This document shows, in pieces, positions 46,802 through 56,009 of a stretch of 64,000 nucleotides of DNA; position 1 is the stretch's first letter; each line of letters starts with the position of its first letter. A program made the translations under genes and the position numbers. The notes beneath the pieces are model-generated. The model was not told the origin of the DNA. It did not search any database and worked only from the letters and a program-made list of their open reading frames with translations. The DNA is from Agaricus subrufescens (Eukaryota > Basidiomycota > Agaricomycetes > Agaricales > Agaricaceae): the NCBI GenBank assembly GCA_029945375.1, contig CM057067.1:1612001-1676000 (forward strand). The letters are read 5' to 3'.

Positions 46802-49015
46802 ATGTCGTCGAACAAAGTACTCAATATCACCGAATCCTGGCGCATTTTTACACGTTATGTGCAACCCAGGCGTCTCTTCCAAGAGGATTCTGGTGTCAAA
46901 GGTCCTCTTTGGTTCGGTAGTAAACCTACAAGTCCTCTTCATATCCCGGCGAACATCCTTCGCCTCTTTTTTGCTATCGTTTTTTCCCCGATCTACATCT
47001 TTTTACCCCACGGGAATCACTCTTCCAAATCCGACTTCTGGAAAAAGATCTTGTGGTCTATTGAGTGGGCTAGAACACCGGATGCGGTTTTATTGGAATC
47101 TCCTGGTTCTCTAGTCACCGAGTCAGGCAAGAGCAAATTTGACACCACGGGGCAGTACGCTGTCACAGGCAATAAACCCAGGTGGTTATTGAAGGTGAAA
47201 TTCAAAGGGCCCAAAGTCGCGAAAGCGGAGCAAGTGAAATATGATTGGGAGAGAGAGAATGAAGATGGTCCGGAATCAGAAATATCTCTGAGTGGGGACG
47301 ACCTGAGAAAGGAGATTGAGAGATTAGGCTATACGGCGATCAGCTATGCAATCAGCAGTGCGGAGGCTCTTATTCCCGACTCGCCCTATCGTCTCGATCC
47401 GGAACCAGAAATGCTAGCCAATGGAAAACGAAAATACACCCGCGAAAACCGTTTGACAATTGCGCGAGCCCTACTTGACGAGTTTGCACGCGCCAGAAAC
47501 CAAATGAAGGGCAAGGAGGACGGCTATGAATTTGTCTGGTTAGACGAATTTTGCCTCTGCGATGACAATCGCTCAGATGAGGAGAAGAGAAGTCAGAGGA
47601 GTACTGAGATCGGACAATTGGCAGACATTTTCCGTGGGGCCAGGCGTGTTGTCGTCTTTTGTCACATCGAACGCTGTTCCCATACTGGCTTTGACTGTCC
47701 TTGGGCTAATCGGTTATTCACCATGGGCGAGATCCTCCATACCCCTGAGGTGCTCTGCATGACCAGAAGATTCGACAGCCAGTCGAGGCTCTCCAGCTTC
47801 ATCACCATCAAATCTGGCTCGGAATTTCGCTCCGACATGCAAGCCTGCGCAGCAAAGAAGAAGCAGTGGCATTTGTATAATATTATGCAACATGCCACAA
47901 ACTCTGGCGCGGTTCCCTGGCACTCCGCCATTCATTCTTTGATCGTCGAGGCCATCCGCAGGGACAATGCCGATGATTTCTACGATCATAATTTCCTTGG
48001 GAAAGCCTTGAACGGTCTCTTACCTCGAAGGGCTCAGCTCGACGACTTAAAAGGTTCTAATGGTTGGGCGGACCTTGCGTGGCTACTGGAGCTGAATCAG
48101 GGGTATTACAACGCTGCTATGCTTGCGGCCGTATGTAAGCTTGCTGATGATGATGTCAAGAATTATAGGTGGTGGGGAAAGCCTATCCCACCAAAGGAAG
48201 GGTCAGAGCGTCTCGAACCACTTGTCCACGCTATTCCAGTATCTTTTCGAACAGCCCTTGATCAACCCATAGAACCTACCCTTTCCATCATTGGTCCCAG
48301 ATCTGCGACGCTTTCTCACTGGCTACATCGGGACTCCGCTGGACTCTACCGGAACCCCGAAATGAGAAGTCTCAAGCGATGGGCCATCGGAACCTACATT
48401 GTACTCATTATAGTATGCATCATCATCATGATCGGCGCCTCCATTTCCGACGGATTGATATTGATATATGTTGCGACCATTGCTTTCGCCATCTTCCAAT
48501 TACTCGTTGGGACAATGTTTGTGGAGAAGCAAACTTGGGTCGTAGTTGACGATCGTACTACCGCAAATCGAGATCATTACACCTGGTTACAGTCACAGGA
48601 TCCAACATTCGACAAGGCAGTAGAATGGGGCTCTCGGCAGTTGATCCCAGAGTGGGATATCCCCTACGCTGGTCCTAGAGCTCCTGGAGCACCACCCCTT
48701 GCTTTCACCGCCACTCTCATCGATCTACGAACTGGCGTGTTGACTAAAGCTGTCGTTACGAGAAGGCCAAATAGCATGATCGCTCTTGCTGTGCACGGAA
48801 GTGGCATTACATGCATGCTTTTGGATAGGAGTGAAACGATTGAAGCGAAGCCGACGACGGCAGTCAAGGTAGGAATGGCAAATTTACCTCCCTTTATGTT
48901 GGCGCAGTCCAAAAAAGCTGGTACTGTCTACATTGGAAGTCATGAGGAGCGATTCACCGGTGGACACACAGATAAACCGGACGCTCCTCCCGTTCCCGTT
49001 AAACTTGGGTGTTAG
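46802..49015 (+). CDS. A3: HET-domain-like membrane protein, family A
   Basis: 737 residues, single coding exon. I start at 46802 rather than an upstream in-frame ATG at 46757, because the latter lies inside the leader intron and only the later start aligns with paralogues (MSSNKVLNITESW). Order: YVQPRRLFQED, N-terminal hydrophobic stretch, WLLKVKFKG, HET-like core (GYTAISYAISSAE, FVWLDEFCLCDD, EIGQLADIFRGARRVVVFCH), CHIERCSHTGFDC cluster, GWADLAWLLELNQ, two membrane helices (IVLIIVCIIIMIGA and LIYVATIAFAIFQLLVG), C-terminal domain with GSGITCMLLDRS. It lacks the STQGE-type insert sequence of A2/A4 and is closest to A1. Function is inferred only from HET motif likeness. Confidence 0.78.
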   Translation: MSSNKVLNITESWRIFTRYVQPRRLFQEDSGVKGPLWFGSKPTSPLHIPANILRLFFAIVFSPIYIFLPHGNHSSKSDFWKKILWSIEWARTPDAVLLESPGSLVTESGKSKFDTTGQYAVTGNKPRWLLKVKFKGPKVAKAEQVKYDWERENEDGPESEISLSGDDLRKEIERLGYTAISYAISSAEALIPDSPYRLDPEPEMLANGKRKYTRENRLTIARALLDEFARARNQMKGKEDGYEFVWLDEFCLCDDNRSDEEKRSQRSTEIGQLADIFRGARRVVVFCHIERCSHTGFDCPWANRLFTMGEILHTPEVLCMTRRFDSQSRLSSFITIKSGSEFRSDMQACAAKKKQWHLYNIMQHATNSGAVPWHSAIHSLIVEAIRRDNADDFYDHNFLGKALNGLLPRRAQLDDLKGSNGWADLAWLLELNQGYYNAAMLAAVCKLADDDVKNYRWWGKPIPPKEGSERLEPLVHAIPVSFRTALDQPIEPTLSIIGPRSATLSHWLHRDSAGLYRNPEMRSLKRWAIGTYIVLIIVCIIIMIGASISDGLILIYVATIAFAIFQLLVGTMFVEKQTWVVVDDRTTANRDHYTWLQSQDPTFDKAVEWGSRQLIPEWDIPYAGPRAPGAPPLAFTATLIDLRTGVLTKAVVTRRPNSMIALAVHGSGITCMLLDRSETIEAKPTTAVKVGMANLPPFMLAQSKKAGTVYIGSHEERFTGGHTDKPDAPPVPVKLGC

Positions 49016-49625
49016 TGACAGAGTGGTCAAGAATCTGTTACTTCATCGGCTGTCTGTGCAAATCCGCCGGACTCTTGACATATCCTGCCTCGGCATTCTA
49101 ATTACTTTTTGTTTTTCTGTTCTGTGATACATAATTCTTGTTGACTGTCAATATTGTTCGGATGTATACATTTTATTCGATGTATATTTTTGTTATTAAC
49201 GTTTATCTTTCATGTATGAGTTCTGATCGAATCCGTCGCCCGAGCGGATAAGTGAGAGAGATTCCGGAGTTGAAACTGCAGGCGGGTATGAAAGGCTCCA
49301 GCTTATAGACGCAGTGAGTTCTGGTAATAAAGGATGAGAGAATATCAAATTTCGTGTCCAGACCATTACGTTGATGTTGTCCGATCAGTTGCAATGGGTC
49401 ACTGGGTCGTTACATGTGACCATCAAATAGTATGTTTTCAACGAATGACCGGTCGACCGACGATCATTCTATCCTTGGACTTCGACCTGTCCAACTGTCA
49501 TCGATGACTAACTTTCCGCTGCAGATGGAGACTTCTTCCTTGTGGTACAAGGACAACTGAACGCGATAACTCGCACGACTATCGCAACCTTGTCTGTTCA
49601 CTGCACTGACTTTCAACCGTCCTCT
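49016..49625. other. Spacer A3-B3, includes the B3 promoter
   Basis: From 49410 onward shares B2 upstream elements (gtgaccatc, atagtatgttttcaac, cgatcattctat, gacctgtccaactgtc). No other gene. Confidence 0.4.
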
Positions 49626-50753
49626 ATGGCTTTCCTCAACTCTGGTGCTCTTACATCCAGGCACGACTTCAGGCTACTATCCCAGAACCATGTAGAGGTT
49701 GCAGCAATGATCATGCCGAAGAGTATGGTAGGAATGAAGCATATACTGCGTCATGCTTGCAAATTCCTCCCCATGCCATTGTCCTTGGGTTGGGAAGACA
49801 GTCCTGTCGACGATGACTATCCACAACGCCTCCTCGTTCCTGGATTACAGCTCACGGACATTGAATCTGGTGCCACGCGCACCGTAACTGCACCGTGGAT
49901 GCATGCACTGTACAGCATGACACTGGAGAATCAGCAGAGCGGTGTGACGGAGATCAAGTTGGAGGATGCCCATTTTTCGACGTCCTTCACTTGGCAGCAT
50001 AGAGCTGTTCTGGGTGTTCTCTGCTTCCAAGGCATTCTCGGCCTTCGAGCTTATGCGCGCTATCAAAGACGCGAAGGAATCATCATCCTACTCGGGATCG
50101 TCTTACAAATTCTAGAGGGCTACTACGCCTGGAAATATCCGACCTATATGCCTCCGCGCCCAGTCGAGAAGGCCAGATATTACGCGTTACACAAGGGCAT
50201 GACGTCTACCCACTTCCTTCTGATATCCCACCGACCATCAAACATACCGGCAAATAGCGACAAACCGTTCAGAAATCTCGAGGATGCCGCGGTACCTTTA
50301 CGGATCATACGCAAAGGCTACCGTCGGATTCAAGAAGCGTGCCTTCGTAAACTGCTCGAGATTGCGAATATGGGACTCAAAATGGGAGTTGTTCTGTCCT
50401 TCAGCAGTAGCCTTATCGTCCCATTCACGCTTTTGATTGGCACTATCGCATCGGAGATTATCACATCCTCCCATACACATTTGCTGAGATACTCAGAAAT
50501 GGAACCGCTGGAGACTGCAGGTCGTGGTCGCTCAAGTATTCTGGATATGCTTGCAGCTATAAGCCAGAAAACAGGATGTATCTCTGTGGGATTTGTGGAA
50601 TCCGTCCTTCCCGACCGGGTGGGGAATCACGTTGATTACAGTTGGATAGCCGGAATCTTGCGGACAAAGCGACCTTTACTATCCGGAGCTCACCCCACGC
50701 ATCAGACAGCAAACACAGTGCTTGCTACAGCGCTCCGACGCAAAACCTACTAA
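49626..50753 (+). CDS. B3: family B membrane protein, 375 residues
   Basis: Open frame from 49542, but comparison with B1 and B2 places the start at 49626 (MAFLNSGALTS). It ends KTY-stop where B1/B2 have a splice donor; the stop TAA directly precedes a GTATGT, so the terminal mini-exon is bypassed. Same landmarks as B1/B2: HVEVAAM, PVDDDYPQRLLVPGLQL, hydrophobic segments in the middle and near FTLLIGTIASEII, HKGMTSTHFLLISHR, LAAISQKTGCISVGFVES. It is a mosaic: the region 49743-50003 matches B2 almost perfectly, whereas the last third is closer to B1. Lies 1.15 kb upstream of A4, same strand. Confidence 0.7.
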   Translation: MAFLNSGALTSRHDFRLLSQNHVEVAAMIMPKSMVGMKHILRHACKFLPMPLSLGWEDSPVDDDYPQRLLVPGLQLTDIESGATRTVTAPWMHALYSMTLENQQSGVTEIKLEDAHFSTSFTWQHRAVLGVLCFQGILGLRAYARYQRREGIIILLGIVLQILEGYYAWKYPTYMPPRPVEKARYYALHKGMTSTHFLLISHRPSNIPANSDKPFRNLEDAAVPLRIIRKGYRRIQEACLRKLLEIANMGLKMGVVLSFSSSLIVPFTLLIGTIASEIITSSHTHLLRYSEMEPLETAGRGRSSILDMLAAISQKTGCISVGFVESVLPDRVGNHVDYSWIAGILRTKRPLLSGAHPTHQTANTVLATALRRKTY

Positions 50754-51785
50754 GTATGTATTATTTCCATCACTCTTTAGCTTTGAAGGGCGGTTGACCA
50801 TAATAGTTTTAGAGGGCTCAACGGTGCACAATGTTGTACTACATAGTTATGGAACGTTCAATGCTCTTAAATACATGGATTCCACTCATCTGATTGGCTA
50901 CCTTCTCGTCGTTGATATGTGATTTTCAAGATAATATCCTCAGTGGCTTCCCATCACAGCATGAACAGTGCCAATTTCAAGGTAGATCTACGAGGCAATT
51001 ATTAGCAAAGTATAGTCTCACCAGTTTACCCGATCACCTCCTTAATACCATCATCATATGAGGTCAAAAAGCTCATCTTACTTTTATTTGATCGAAGCCC
51101 CGGTTTCTCCCCGTCGAATATCCATAAAGAATCGCTCAGAATCATTTGGACCGATTGTCTCCGACATCATACAAAAAAAAATCGTGTATCCAAAATTGAA
51201 AACTCGTCACGAGCATGGAAGCAGATATTAGTAAGTTATTCTTGACGAGCGGGAATGAAAGCTTCGCTCATCACTACAAAACATTGATCGCGATAGGTAG
51301 CTGTCATTTGTGCTATTACGAGTCACCACGATGGTTACAATCCTCGGATCATTACTAGATGATACCCCCAGAGCAGCACGACCTTGTGAAAGGCCTGTCA
51401 TTAAGTTCCCCATCTTCTGATCCACGCTACATTTGACTTTGCTTCGATTGCTCACAGTCACATTCATGTGCTTTGTGTGATGTTGATCAAAACCAACGAG
51501 GTCCGTCACCAAGACACGTTGCGGTGAAAAACATGTGTCGGTGAGGATTCTTCGACAGTCTCTGCAATGGGCCGAGATAACAGTATGATTTGGTATAGGG
51601 CTAGCAAAAATGAGACCAGGGGTAGCGGAAGGCCGCGTGGCACGATAGTGATGTTCGTGGCTGCAACGAGGCAAACCATTCGAGTCAGTGATCGGCTGAA
51701 TGCTATGATCGTGAAGAGTGAACTAATAGGTGCATAATTGTTCAGGGCAGGATCTAGACCTCGACGTAGGGTATTAATGGCACCG
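50754..51785. other. Spacer B3-A4
   Basis: No gene recognised; minus-strand ORFs at 51228-51826 show no features. The end of the stretch is the A4 promoter region. Confidence 0.35.
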
Positions 51786-51897
51786 TTATATACCTCCCCC
51801 CCCAATCCTTTCGTTCCTCTTTTCAACGCAAGCGAAGGTAATGTTCTTGCCAGTCCTTTCCTGTATGTTAAAACTTAGTTTGTAATTCCCATTCAAG
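51786..51897 (+). promoter_or_regulatory. A4 promoter and 5'-leader intron
   Basis: TTATATA at 51786-51792; intron 51838-51897 with donor CGAAG|GTAATGTTC and acceptor TTCAAG, seven bases before the ATG. Confidence 0.45.
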
Positions 51898-51904
51898 CTC
51901 GTCA

Positions 51905-54154
51905 ATGCTATCTGAAAACATACTTAGCCTCGTCGAATCCTGGCATATATTCACAAGCTACGTCCAACCTAGGCGCCTCCTTCAAGAGGACCATCACGTA
52001 ACAAGTAATCTCTGGTTTGGCAGAGGCCCTACAGACCCCAATCATAAATGCGCCAATCTCCTTCGCCTTATTTTTGCAACGATCTTTAGCCCCATCTACA
52101 TTCTTATTCCTTACCCTTTGAGACTTTTCGCACCTGATTTGATCAAACGACTTCTATGGTCTATTGAATGGGCCAAAACTCCTGATGCAGTTCTACTAGA
52201 ATCACCAGGTTCTCTAATTCCCGAGCCTGGCGAACCAAGGAGGATCAAAGTCGCGGCCATGGGAGAATACGGTGTTACGGGTTATAAGCCTAAGTGGCTA
52301 CTAAAGGTGGAATTTCGTGGGACGGATATAGTAAATCAGGATCAAGTGAGATACGAGTGGGAGAGAGAGGTGGAAAATGGCTTGCAACACAAAAGCTCTC
52401 CGATGAACCGCTCCCTGCGAAAACAAATTCAGGAATCAGGCTATACAGCGATCAGTTACTCTATGCGCAGTGCCGAGGAGCTTTTCGTCGAGTCGGACGG
52501 CAATCTTGACCCACAGCCAGAGATTCAACCAGGCGGGAAGCAGAAATACAGTCTTCGCAACAGGCAGAATATTTCACAAGCACTTCTCAATGAATACGCC
52601 CGCGCCAGGAAGACTGTTGACGGCAAACAGGATGGCGTCGAATTCATCTGGCTGGATGAATTTTGTCTGTCTGATAATTCAACACAGGGAGAACGGGCGA
52701 TCAGAAAACAGAGAGATAATGAAGTCGGTCAGTTGGCAGACATTTTCCGGGGCGCTAGGCGTGTTGTCGTCTTCTGCCACGTCAAGGACTGTAACCATAC
52801 TGGCTTTCCCTGTCCTTGGGCTAATCGGCTGTTCACTATGGGCGAGATCCTTTATACTCCCGAGGTGTTCCAGATGACGAGGACCCAAGAACTTAACGAT
52901 CAGAGGAGGCTCTTTAGTGTCATCACCATCATACCCGGCTCAGAATTTCGTTCCGACATGCAAGCGTGTGCTGCGGAAGCGAAGCAATGGCATCTGTATA
53001 ACATTATGCAACACGCCACAAACTCGGGCTCGGTTCCCTGGCAATCCGCCATCCATTCCCTTGTTGTTGAGGCCATTCGAAGAGACGAGGCTGACAACTT
53101 TCATGCTCATAATTTTCTCGGGAAAGCCTTAAATGGTCTTTTACCTCGGAGATCTAAGCTCGAGGACTTACGGGGCATTAATGGTTGGGCTGACCTTGCA
53201 TGGTTGTTGGAGTTGAACCAAGCATACTATAATGCTGCTCTGCTTGCTGCTGTCTGTAAGCTTGCGGACAACGACGTTGAGGAGTACCGGTGGTGGGGAA
53301 AACCTATCTCACCGAAAGAAGGGGCAGAGCGCCTCGAGGCATTAGTTCACGCTATTCCGGTTACGATGCGCAGTTCTCTTTATTCCACCCCAAAGCCTCA
53401 CCTCTCTATCGTTGGTCCAGAAACAATATCCCTTTCTCACGAGCTCCAACGCCAACCTGGTGGTTTCTTTCGGAACCCTGAAATGAGAAGTCTTATGCAA
53501 TGGACCATAGGAATCTACATCGTGCTCGTGATAACCTCTATCGTTGTCATGATCAACATCTCTTTCGTTGCTGGACTACTTTTGTTGTACATCACGAGTA
53601 TTGCAATGACTCTCCTACAGCTACTCGCCGGGACAATCTATGTAGAGAAGGACGGATGGGTTGTGATCGAAGATCATACTATCGCGGGTCGAGATATCCA
53701 CCATTGGCTACAGTCACAGGATCCAACTTTTGACATGGCTGTCGAGTGGGGTACTCGGCAATTGATCCCTCGGTGGGATACACCAAATGCCGAACCCAGC
53801 CCTGCCGGAACTCCCCTTCGCCCTTATGCTATCACACTCATCGACCTTCAGACTGGCGCGTTTACGAGAGCCGCAGTGACGAAACGGCCCAACTGCATGG
53901 TCCCGCTTGCCATCCATGGAAGTGGCATTACGTGCATGCTTTTAGATAGAAATGAAACGATCGAGGCGAAGCCGACAACTGCCGTCAAAGTGGGAATGGC
54001 GAATTTACCACCATATGTGCTAGCTCAGGCCGAGAAATCTGGCACAATTTACGTTGGAAGTCACCGGGAGACGCCCGTCCTGAGACGTGTTGAAACCTGG
54101 AGACATGTGGATGAATCCACTCCATTATTGAGTCTGAACGAGAATGAAGTATGA
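51905..54154 (+). CDS. A4: HET-domain-like membrane protein, family A
   Basis: 749 residues, one coding exon. YVQPRRLLQED near the N-terminus, hydrophobic stretch IFATIFSPIYILIPY, WLLKVEFRGTD, HET-like core (GYTAISYSMRSAE, FIWLDEFCLSDN, EVGQLADIFRGARRVVVFCH), conserved CHVKDCNHTGFPC cluster, GWADLAWLLELNQ, two membrane helices (YIVLVITSIVVMI and LLLLYITSIAMTLLQLL), and GSGITCMLLDRN. Shares with A2 the STQGE.AIRK.RDNEVGQ segment and the PGGKQKYS.RNR block, so A2 and A4 form one subtype although they lie on opposite flanks of the window. It is preceded by B3 on the same strand. Confidence 0.8.
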   Translation: MLSENILSLVESWHIFTSYVQPRRLLQEDHHVTSNLWFGRGPTDPNHKCANLLRLIFATIFSPIYILIPYPLRLFAPDLIKRLLWSIEWAKTPDAVLLESPGSLIPEPGEPRRIKVAAMGEYGVTGYKPKWLLKVEFRGTDIVNQDQVRYEWEREVENGLQHKSSPMNRSLRKQIQESGYTAISYSMRSAEELFVESDGNLDPQPEIQPGGKQKYSLRNRQNISQALLNEYARARKTVDGKQDGVEFIWLDEFCLSDNSTQGERAIRKQRDNEVGQLADIFRGARRVVVFCHVKDCNHTGFPCPWANRLFTMGEILYTPEVFQMTRTQELNDQRRLFSVITIIPGSEFRSDMQACAAEAKQWHLYNIMQHATNSGSVPWQSAIHSLVVEAIRRDEADNFHAHNFLGKALNGLLPRRSKLEDLRGINGWADLAWLLELNQAYYNAALLAAVCKLADNDVEEYRWWGKPISPKEGAERLEALVHAIPVTMRSSLYSTPKPHLSIVGPETISLSHELQRQPGGFFRNPEMRSLMQWTIGIYIVLVITSIVVMINISFVAGLLLLYITSIAMTLLQLLAGTIYVEKDGWVVIEDHTIAGRDIHHWLQSQDPTFDMAVEWGTRQLIPRWDTPNAEPSPAGTPLRPYAITLIDLQTGAFTRAAVTKRPNCMVPLAIHGSGITCMLLDRNETIEAKPTTAVKVGMANLPPYVLAQAEKSGTIYVGSHRETPVLRRVETWRHVDESTPLLSLNENEV

Positions 54155-54509
54155 TCAGGCGATTTGTTTGTTTGCTGTCAGCCGACTCTATGAACTTGCT
54201 ATCCCCGTGTACTGACCCCCCCTAACCACGCAATAGGTTACAAGTTGTACCATTATGATTGCTTTTTTCGGCTCGTGTCACATCATTCTTGTCACTGTCA
54301 TTATCGAAGCCTTACGGCCCTATAATTTGACCATCAAATCCAAAAATAGCGCATTTCCAAATTTCAACTCTAAACTTGTTGAACTATCTATCGGATTAGT
54401 TCGGATGATTCCCGTGCCTCTTCATCCATGTGGTACGACTACAAGTATAGACTCAGGTTCAGTTCTTGCCTTATTCCAGTAGAAGTATGCCTTCGTACAA
54501 CACGACCCA
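54155..54509. other. Spacer downstream of A4
   Basis: No gene seen. Confidence 0.35.
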
Positions 54510-54925
54510 GAGGAGTCAGCGGGTCAGCGTACAGGGAATCAACTCGAAGGACATTCACTATGCAACGCCTCTCACTTGACACTAGTTGCATCTGTTCTGT
54601 GGCCCTTTGTCCATCCTCGGTCTCCGAGCTTAAGTCCGCTATCAGATTTGCCAAGGGATGACCATCCTACTTGGCGGTGCCCCTCTACAAATCTTAGAAC
54701 GATACCATGCTTGGAAACATCTCTCACACAGCCTTTAGCAGTACAAGAATGGTATGCATCTCTGTAGCACTTGTAAGATCCGTTTCTTACTACCCAATAG
54801 GGCATCACGTCGACTACAAATTTGATAACCAGAATGCTCCTATAGAAGGAGGGCTTTACTTTCTGTGTCTTGATCCCCGCATCAGGCGACTAACATCGTG
54901 TTTGATACAGGGCTCGAGAGGCGAC
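54510..54925 (+). pseudogene. Decayed family B copy 2
   Basis: Fragments collinear with B3: sequence matching the tcacttggcagcatagagc region at about 54553-54600, ctcggtctccgagctta and catcctacttggcg...caaatctt (second hydrophobic segment) at 54618-54700, then a jump (internal deletion) to atctctgtagcacttgtaag...catcacgtcgactacaa near 54760-54825 and gcatcaggc at 54880. Frames are broken. Confidence 0.65.
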
Positions 54926-55942
54926 CAATTTGGTACGGGTTCCCTCCAGAACTAACCTGACCTTATCAAGACGGCTCGCCATACCAGCTGTAGAGGATCT
55001 GACGATATCACATGTAGGGCTACCAGAAATAAGAGAAGCCCGCGGCGGGCTTCTTAGCCTCACATGTTTAATCTATACTTATGTTAAATGCTGTTGTGCG
55101 GATAAGTTCCACTTTCGCGTTTCATCTAACCAGTCACATTGTCTGTGTTCCTCGTCCTCTCATTGACACCGTTGATGAGCAACAACTCTTCGTCTACCAG
55201 ACACTTGGCTCCTCGAAGTAAACAGAGGACTTATACAGTGCAATACACCCTCATAGCCTTACCTGATAATATCTCTAAGATCAATAGTCATTGTGTCTTC
55301 GGCAGTTATCCTTTATTTGTCCTATTCAGTACTTGTTTGTTCCACTGATACATTACCAGCGATACCTCTGCAGACTGTGTCTGTCGCTAAAGCACAGGTT
55401 TCATCTAAGTCACTTACAGTGGTTTTCGGATCAGAGACTAATACCTCCGTCCTGACTTCTGTCTTTCGGACTTTCATAGGTTCATTTGAACCCTAGTTTC
55501 TAATATTGTGCTACTGCTGGTGACAGCGCACGATTGTCGCAACCATGCCCATCATTCTCTTAGCAGAAAAATTTCTGAGCGTATCAGGTAGGATGTGGAA
55601 AGTATGCCAAGCCAACGACTCCACTGGAAGGTACGTGCGTTTTCTGAGCCTGTCAGATAAACTAAACTTAGATATCTTATATATTATCTTCTATAATGAG
55701 CATCCCATTGACATGCTCATAAACGCCTACAGCATTACAACACCATTCCCGAAATATACCCGTTTTTATCTTTGATCTTTTGATGCATCAATGTATCTGC
55801 ACATCGTCTCATCTCTTGCCACCGCTCTATTTAATGCATGGCACACAAGTCACAGAGGATCAGTCCCAGTTTTCTCGATTCTTCTTTTCCACAGTATATC
55901 TCCTAATATTCTCGTTTCTTAGTGCTCCATTCATACCTGAAG
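54926..55942. other. Spacer upstream of A5 (part of the tandem-duplicated unit)
   Basis: No gene. From about 55520 it aligns with 60540 onward, upstream of A6. A CTATTTAAT element at 55827-55835 is the candidate A5 TATA box. Confidence 0.4.
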
Positions 55943-56009
55943 GTAATATTCTTACCACTATCTTCAAAGGCGTCAAGATGTACTTATTATCACCGCTCAG
56001 ACTTGTTAG
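55943..56009 (+). promoter_or_regulatory. A5 5'-leader intron
   Basis: GT-AG intron of 67 nt, donor GAAG|GTAATATTC, acceptor TTGTTAG directly followed by the ATG at 56010. Confidence 0.55.
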
